The notes under the pieces: model-generated | What the model was told of the DNA's origin: nothing | Database searches by the model: none | Seen by the model: only the letters and a program-made list of their open reading frames with translations | Shown here: in pieces, positions 5,954-9,667 of the stretch | How positions within the stretch are numbered: position 1 is the stretch's first letter | How the letters are laid out: each line of letters starts with the position of its first letter | Source of the DNA: Chitinophagaceae bacterium | GTDB taxonomy: Bacteria > Bacteroidota > Bacteroidia > Chitinophagales > Chitinophagaceae | NCBI GenBank assembly: GCA_025351145.1 | Contig: JANXWM010000382.1 | Location: 1-9,667, forward strand | Length of the DNA stretch: 9,667 nucleotides | Direction of reading: 5' to 3' | Program-made: the position numbers and the translations under genes

Positions 5954-6826
5954 CTATTTTTTCAGCAATAGCGGGTCCAATTCATTGAGCCTGCGGCCAG
6001 CATCCGCATCATGGGATGGAATAAAAACAATTTTTTGCATTTTAGCGTATGTCTGCACTTTATCATAGGAATCTTTTGCAAGCGGGTAACTTGCATTGCT
6101 GCCTGAATATTTTTCTTCAATCAATTGTTCCTGCGAATAACAAACATCTGCCGCAAAAAATATATTACATTCATCTGCTTTTAATAATAGGGAGCAATGG
6201 CCGTAAGTATGTCCGGGGGTTTGTATTAATATCAGATCTTTTGATTTTGTAAGGTATTGAGTATGTTCAAATACGTCGTATTGTTCATTGAGTTCTATCA
6301 GCGTCGGTTTAAACCAGGAAGGATATAATTTTGGAAGATCACCAAAAGGTTTTTCCCATTCGTATTTGTTTACTATAATTTCTGTTGAGGGAAAATGCCT
6401 TAACCCGTCAATATGATCAAGGTGAAGATGCGTTAATACAACAGCTTTCACATCAGCAACAGCAATACTAAGATCAATCAGTTGCTGATCTATTTCTTCA
6501 TCCCGGCTTACTTTAAATTTAAATTGCGTGGTATCGAACCATTTGGCAAACATGCCTGAGGAGTTAAAATAATCAGGATTATTTATATCAGAGTTTTCAC
6601 CTGTGTCAATTACAAAAACACCTTCCGGGTGTTCAATCACCATTACCCAAATGGGCATCCATTCTGTAAAAGTTTTATCGAGTATAAAATCAATCATTGC
6701 AGGCAAGCTTTTATACCTCGCATTCCTGAATTTTGTTTTTACCGATACTGCCCCGGTAGAAACAAGGTGCACCTTTACAGGTTTGCCGTTTGTTGTTAAC
6801 TGAATGGTTTGTTTGGGGAACATCAT
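5954..6826 (-). CDS. MBL-fold hydrolase, AiiA-like N-acyl homoserine lactonase candidate
   Basis: Metallo-beta-lactamase-fold protein of 290 residues with no signal peptide, so probably cytoplasmic. The two-zinc site is complete: HLHLDH (133-138), H206 in TPGHTYGH, D227 in FFAADVCY and H272 in PSHD. Spacings between the last four ligands (68, 21, 45) closely follow those of AiiA lactonase (60, 22, 44). Y230, three residues after the bridging Asp, matches the AiiA catalytic Tyr194. This supports lactone hydrolysis, perhaps quenching of acyl-homoserine-lactone signals, but the substrate is inferred; other lactones or esters are possible. The start is at adjacent ATG codons (6824-6826 or 6821-6823). 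It is divergent from the DoxX gene, with dispersed copy B between them. No clear promoter or terminator was seen. Confidence 0.8.
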   Translation of the reverse strand: MMFPKQTIQLTTNGKPVKVHLVSTGAVSVKTKFRNARYKSLPAMIDFILDKTFTEWMPIWVMVIEHPEGVFVIDTGENSDINNPDYFNSSGMFAKWFDTTQFKFKVSRDEEIDQQLIDLSIAVADVKAVVLTHLHLDHIDGLRHFPSTEIIVNKYEWEKPFGDLPKLYPSWFKPTLIELNEQYDVFEHTQYLTKSKDLILIQTPGHTYGHCSLLLKADECNIFFAADVCYSQEQLIEEKYSGSNASYPLAKDSYDKVQTYAKMQKIVFIPSHDADAGRRLNELDPLLLKK

Positions 6827-6890
6827 TAAACTTATGTTTTGTAATTTTTATCTTTATATTGATCTCCAATTGCTGAATAGAATTTGAACA

Positions 6891-6941
6891 GTACAAGAGT
6901 GCGACGCAAGTAAAGCCTCATAGAAGTTTTCAAGCCCGGCT
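6891..6941 (+). repeat. Dispersed ~50-bp element, copy B
   Basis: The core GTACAAGAGTGCGACGCAA at 6891-6909 is identical to copy A, and so is AGCCCGGCT at 6933-6941. The two palindromic ends are again 33 bp apart, and the middle is the same length as in A with roughly half the bases matching. It sits in the divergent gap between the lactonase-like gene and the DoxX-like gene, 31 bp before the latter's ATG. Confidence 0.85.
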
Positions 6942-6972
6942 CATAAAAATAAACATTAAACACAAATTAAAC

Positions 6973-7392
6973 ATGATGTCAAAATTGAAGAAGGTCAGTC
7001 TTATAGTTATCAGTGCTTTTTATGTGCTTTCAGGAAGCAATCATTTTATGAATCCCGCAAATTATTTATCTATCATCCCGCCTTATTTACCACTGCATGA
7101 AGTTATTAATTATGCGGCAGGTGTTGCAGAAATTTGCGGTGGTATCCTGTTGCTGTTTTCAGCAACAAGAAACTTTGCAGCCCGGGGAATTATCTTTATG
7201 CTCATTGCGTTTATGCCAGCACATATTTATATGATTCAGCAGGCACCCATGCAAATGGGTACAGCTACAATAACCCCGTTTATTGCATGGCTGCGCATAC
7301 CCTTACAGGTATTGCTTATTTGGTGGGCTTACAGTTTTACCTTAAAAACAAAAAAAAGTATAATCGAATCTTCGCTTAGCACGGGTAAATAA
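6973..7392 (+). CDS. DoxX-like integral membrane protein
   Basis: Small inner-membrane protein of 139 residues with four hydrophobic helices at about 7-24, 42-63, 68-87 and 104-122. It ends in a Lys-rich tail (125-128). The pattern GSNHFMNPANYLSIIPPYLP (21-40), followed by NYAAGVAEICGGILLLF (46-62), is typical of the DoxX/DoxD-like family, whose biochemical role is mostly unsettled; some members are linked to redox or detoxification. The start is the ATG at 6973-6975; ATG 6976-6978 is equivalent. The leader is A-rich without Shine-Dalgarno. It could share transcription with the next gene 54 bp downstream, but that gene has its own -7 box candidate. Confidence 0.8.
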   Translation: MMSKLKKVSLIVISAFYVLSGSNHFMNPANYLSIIPPYLPLHEVINYAAGVAEICGGILLLFSATRNFAARGIIFMLIAFMPAHIYMIQQAPMQMGTATITPFIAWLRIPLQVLLIWWAYSFTLKTKKSIIESSLSTGK

Positions 7393-7417
7393 CTGTACTT
7401 TTTATAGCTTCATCTTT

Positions 7418-7425
7418 TATATTTG
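7418..7425 (+). promoter_or_regulatory. Putative -7 box of the Pr6Pr-like gene
   Basis: TATATTTG is an exact TAnnTTTG match in the 54-bp gap before the Pr6Pr-like gene. Transcription would begin near 7430, giving a leader of about 15 bases to the TTG or 40 to the ATG at 7471. No -33 TTG was found at the expected distance. Confidence 0.4.
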
Positions 7426-7446
7426 CAGCAAGAATAAACAGAACAA

Positions 7447-8109
7447 TTGGAAAAAAAGTCTAACGGGTTAATGTATGCCTTCATGGCAATTACTGCTTTG
7501 GCAGGATGGTTTGCACTTACACTGCAGCTCTATATCATTATTACAAATAATATAGCAAACGACACTTCGGTGGTTGATGGTATAATTAAATTTTTCAGTT
7601 TTTTTACTGTACTCACCAATATACTTGTTGCACTAAGTCTTACCGCTGGTTTAATAAGTCCTGCATCGGGTATGGGCAAATTTTTTTCCCTTGTGTCGGT
7701 AAAGTCAGCTATTGCAGTTTATATTGCTGTTGTTTCAATCATATACAACTTTGTTTTAAGGCAGCTATGGAACCCGCAGGGTTTGCAGTTAATTGCAGAT
7801 ATATTGCTGCACCAGGTTATTCCTTTTCTATATGGTTTTTACTGGATAGCTTTTGTGCCCAAAGGCGGCCTTGCCTGGAAGTTCCCGGTACGTTTACTTA
7901 TTTACCCGCTTATTTATCTTACTTACATTATTGTAAGGGGTGCGGCTACAGGCCATTATCCTTACCCATTTATGGACGTTACTCAAATTGGCACAGAACA
8001 AGTACTGTTAAATGCTTTATTGATTATGATAGGGTTTATAACGATAGGTTTTTTGCTTGTTATTACCGACATGTCTATGAAACCCAAAGCACGCAGACGT
8101 TCCAGGTAA
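7447..8109 (+). CDS. Pr6Pr family membrane protein
   Basis: Integral membrane protein of 220 residues with about six helices: roughly 10-31, 46-70, 83-104, 114-135, 148-166 and 184-208. It ends in a basic tail (KPKARRRSR). The pattern AGWFALTLQLY (19-29), FFSFFTVLTN (49-58), VLRQLWNPQG (103-112), HQVIPFLYG (122-130) and GHYPYPFMDV (169-178) fits the Pr6Pr family, related to FAR-17a/AIG1 proteins. No enzymatic role is established for bacterial members as far as I know. The frame opens with TTG at 7447, giving a positively charged MEKKSNG lead before helix 1. The first ATG is at 7471, right at helix 1. TTG is preferred on topology, but this is not certain. Confidence 0.8.
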   Translation: MEKKSNGLMYAFMAITALAGWFALTLQLYIIITNNIANDTSVVDGIIKFFSFFTVLTNILVALSLTAGLISPASGMGKFFSLVSVKSAIAVYIAVVSIIYNFVLRQLWNPQGLQLIADILLHQVIPFLYGFYWIAFVPKGGLAWKFPVRLLIYPLIYLTYIIVRGAATGHYPYPFMDVTQIGTEQVLLNALLIMIGFITIGFLLVITDMSMKPKARRRSR

Positions 8110-8158
8110 ATGCACAAAATAAGTTTTAATAAAGATAATTATACAAAGGAATTTTTAT

Positions 8159-8209
8159 TGGCCCAGCTGAAGAATTATTATTAAACATCCTTGCGTCGCA
8201 CCCTTGTAC
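8159..8209 (-). repeat. Dispersed ~50-bp element, copy D
   Basis: On the minus strand the core GTACAAGGGTGCGACGCAA runs from 8209 to 8191, with one substitution relative to copies A and B. The far end reads AGCTGGGCC. The spacing between the two symmetric ends is about 32 bp and the middle is AT-rich. It lies in the 175-bp gap between the Pr6Pr-like gene and the secreted hydrolase. Confidence 0.8.
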
Positions 8210-8284
8210 GTTCGCCGGTAATGCAGCAGTTCAAAGTGCAGTCACGTTAACTGCAATCATTAACTTTAATTACCAATTAATACC

Positions 8285-9088
8285 ATGACACGAAGCATTT
8301 TATTTTTAATGATTGTTTCATTTACAATCAATAGCAGCAAAACAATTGCACAAACCGATAGTGGGCATTATTATACATCATTCGATAATACAAAAATCTA
8401 TTATGAAGTAAAAGGAACAGGCAACCCGGTAATACTGGTACATGGGTTTATTGTAAACGGTGAATCGTGGAAAAAAACTGAACTATACAACAGCTTACTC
8501 AATGCGGGTTACAAAGTAATTACACTTGATATGCGCGGTAATGGAAAATCTGATAAGCCACATGCCGATGAAGCATACTCAAACGATGCAGAAGCAAAAG
8601 ATATTATGGGGCTTGCTGCTATGCTTGGAATTAAGAAATACAATGTTGTTGGTTATTCACGCGGATCCATTATAACCGCACGATTACTTGTGCTTGATAA
8701 ACGTGTAGATAAAGCAGTTATTGGTGGCATGGGTTCCGACTTTACCAATCCTGAATGGCCACGCAGGAAAATGTTTTACCGTGCACTAATGGGCGATACA
8801 GTAAAAGAACTGGAAGGCATGGTAAAGTATGTAAAAGAATCAGGGCTCGATCAGCTTGCACTGGCTTACCTGCAAAAGGAACAGCCCTCAACCTCAAAAG
8901 AATTATTGAGTAAAGTAAAGCAAAAGGTACTCGTTATTTGTGGCGATAAAGACACAGATAATGGCAATGCACAAGACCTTGTAAAGCTTATACCCCATGC
9001 AGTTTTTGCACAAGTTCCAGGCGATCACGGGGCTGCATTAAGAACAAAAGAATTTGCAGATAATGTATTGCAGTTCTTCAGCAGGTAA
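8285..9088 (+). CDS. Secreted alpha/beta-fold hydrolase
   Basis: Hydrolase of 267 residues with an N-terminal signal peptide (about 1-23, ending TIAQ), so likely periplasmic or exported. The catalytic pieces of an alpha/beta hydrolase are present: HGF (53-55) for the oxyanion hole, RGNGKSD (84-90), nucleophile S125 in GYSRG, probable acid D223 in GDKD, and H248 in GDHGA. Both the strand order and the length are normal. The family includes esterases, lipases, epoxide hydrolases and haloperoxidases; nothing here fixes the substrate. A near-match to the -7 box (TAACTTTA, 8261-8268, 7 of 8) precedes the ATG at 8285, and dispersed copy D lies upstream. Transcription is probably independent of the Pr6Pr-like gene. 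Confidence 0.87.
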   Translation: MTRSILFLMIVSFTINSSKTIAQTDSGHYYTSFDNTKIYYEVKGTGNPVILVHGFIVNGESWKKTELYNSLLNAGYKVITLDMRGNGKSDKPHADEAYSNDAEAKDIMGLAAMLGIKKYNVVGYSRGSIITARLLVLDKRVDKAVIGGMGSDFTNPEWPRRKMFYRALMGDTVKELEGMVKYVKESGLDQLALAYLQKEQPSTSKELLSKVKQKVLVICGDKDTDNGNAQDLVKLIPHAVFAQVPGDHGAALRTKEFADNVLQFFSR

Positions 9089-9143
9089 TAAGCTAAATTA
9101 TCATGTGCTAAAATATAAATAGGGAAAATTCGCCAAAAAAGGG

Positions 9144-9151
9144 TACTTTTG
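9144..9151 (+). promoter_or_regulatory. Putative -7 box of the 90-residue gene
   Basis: TACTTTTG is an exact TAnnTTTG match. It ends only three bases before the ATG at 9155, so if used the mRNA would have essentially no leader. It overlaps a TTG that would otherwise add two residues to the protein, which argues against that start. No -33 TTG was found. Confidence 0.35.
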
Positions 9152-9154
9152 CGT

Positions 9155-9427
9155 ATGACATCAGAAGCAATAGAAAAGTTTTTCGAAACACAAAACATCC
9201 CCGCAAACAAATCTATTAAGATAGATTTTAAGAAAAGAAATCCCATACTTGGCCTTATTATCAGAGGCAATGATTATGAAGATTTAAAATCAAAAAATTT
9301 TTGGCGTATAGTTGTTCAGGCGAACTTTGAAGAATACGACAAAAATAAAAGTATCGACTTCGCTAAAATCTACAGTGGCAGCGAGTTTACAAAACTCTCT
9401 TTGGTTTTGAACAAAGAGTTGGCTTAA
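9155..9427 (+). CDS. Uncharacterised small protein, 90 residues
   Basis: I do not recognise the family with confidence. The protein starts at ATG 9155 and reads as a soluble, charged alpha/beta protein: helix-like TSEAIEKFFETQ, a Lys-rich strand IKIDFKKR (21-28), ILGLIIRG (31-38), then NFWRIVVQANFEEYD (48-62) and a C-terminal FAKIYSGSEFTKLSL (69-83). No signal peptide or membrane helix is visible. The composition and frame look coding and there is no competing frame. The distinctive NFWRIV and YSGSEFTKL stretches suggest a conserved lineage-specific family. It lies 66 bp after the hydrolase gene with its own -7 box candidate, and is followed after about 95 bp by a strong terminator. Confidence 0.7.
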   Translation: MTSEAIEKFFETQNIPANKSIKIDFKKRNPILGLIIRGNDYEDLKSKNFWRIVVQANFEEYDKNKSIDFAKIYSGSEFTKLSLVLNKELA

Positions 9428-9522
9428 TTCCTATACGTATTTTAGCTGCGATCAGTAAATGTACCTTTCTAATATTTTAGCCTTTTGGTTATTATATTAT
9501 TTTGAATAAATATATTATTTAT

Positions 9523-9568
9523 AAACGCCATTGAATGGAATTCTTCCATTCAATGGCGTTTTGTTTTT
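9523..9568. terminator. Strong hairpin terminator (18-bp perfect stem)
   Basis: Bases 9523-9540 (AAACGCCATTGAATGGAA) pair without mismatch with 9544-9561, leaving a three-base TTC loop. TTTTGTTTTT follows on the plus strand (9559-9568), a rho-independent terminator for the upstream 90-residue gene. The minus-strand side is T-rich but interrupted, so it may also work in reverse. Confidence 0.8.
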
Positions 9569-9658
9569 ATTCCTGTGCAGGAAGTTTGCGCATATATATT
9601 ATTGAAAGCATAAGTATAGTAAGAAGGTGATGTGTTGTTTGCTGACTATTTATATGCA

Positions 9659-9667
9659 GTACAAGAG
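9659..9667 (+). repeat. Dispersed ~50-bp element, copy F, cut by window end
   Basis: The last nine bases, GTACAAGAG, equal the start of copies A and B, and the preceding bases CAG match those before copies B and C. The rest of the element would lie outside the window. Confidence 0.6.

Noticed and set aside
9149..9151. TTG as start of the small gene at the right end
   Set aside because: It lies inside a TAnnTTTG match and adds only two residues; ATG at 9155 is preferred.
9567..9667. Open minus-strand frame entering from the right edge (stop at 9567-9569), ending MRKLPAQE
   Set aside because: Only about 33 codons are visible and they run into dispersed copy F, a type otherwise found only outside genes. 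A gene end facing the hairpin cannot be excluded, but support is too thin.

Overview
This 9.7 kb window looks like a chromosomal stretch of a Bacteroidota bacterium, probably Chitinophagaceae or a close relative (the family is inferred). Evidence: AT-rich intergenic DNA, A-rich leaders without Shine-Dalgarno sequences, several matches to the Bacteroidota promoter box TAnnTTTG, an OmpA protein with a poly-proline linker and thrombospondin type-3 repeats, and lineage-typical secreted proteins.

Layout. On the minus strand at the left lie clpS (840-1151) and, downstream of it, aat (123-767). Together they form two arms of the bacterial N-degron pathway: Aat adds a destabilising N-terminal residue and ClpS delivers such proteins to ClpAP. 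A divergent plus-strand gene (1474-2496) encodes a secreted YncE-like beta-propeller. It converges on a minus-strand OmpA/TSP3 gene (2844-4199), with a strong bidirectional terminator between them. Further right on the minus strand are lpdA (dihydrolipoyl dehydrogenase, 4368-5777) with a good promoter, and a metallo-beta-lactamase-fold hydrolase resembling AiiA-type acyl-homoserine-lactone lactonases (5954-6826). The rest of the window is plus strand: a DoxX-like membrane protein (6973-7392), a Pr6Pr-like six-helix membrane protein (7447-8109), a secreted alpha/beta hydrolase (8285-9088) and an unrecognised 90-residue protein (9155-9427), followed by an 18-bp perfect hairpin terminator.

The genes themselves are mostly ordinary housekeeping and envelope functions. 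The unexplained structure is between them. A dispersed element of about 50 bp, with the core GTACAAGNGTGCGACGCAA, occurs four times in good form, once in degenerate form and once cut by the window end, always between genes and in both orientations. Its two ends are short palindromes 32-33 bp apart, with a variable middle. A second repeat type, degenerate heptamers of the AACTATG/AACAATG kind, flanks aat on both sides in inverted orientation. No CRISPR array, transposase, tRNA, rRNA or phage gene was seen.
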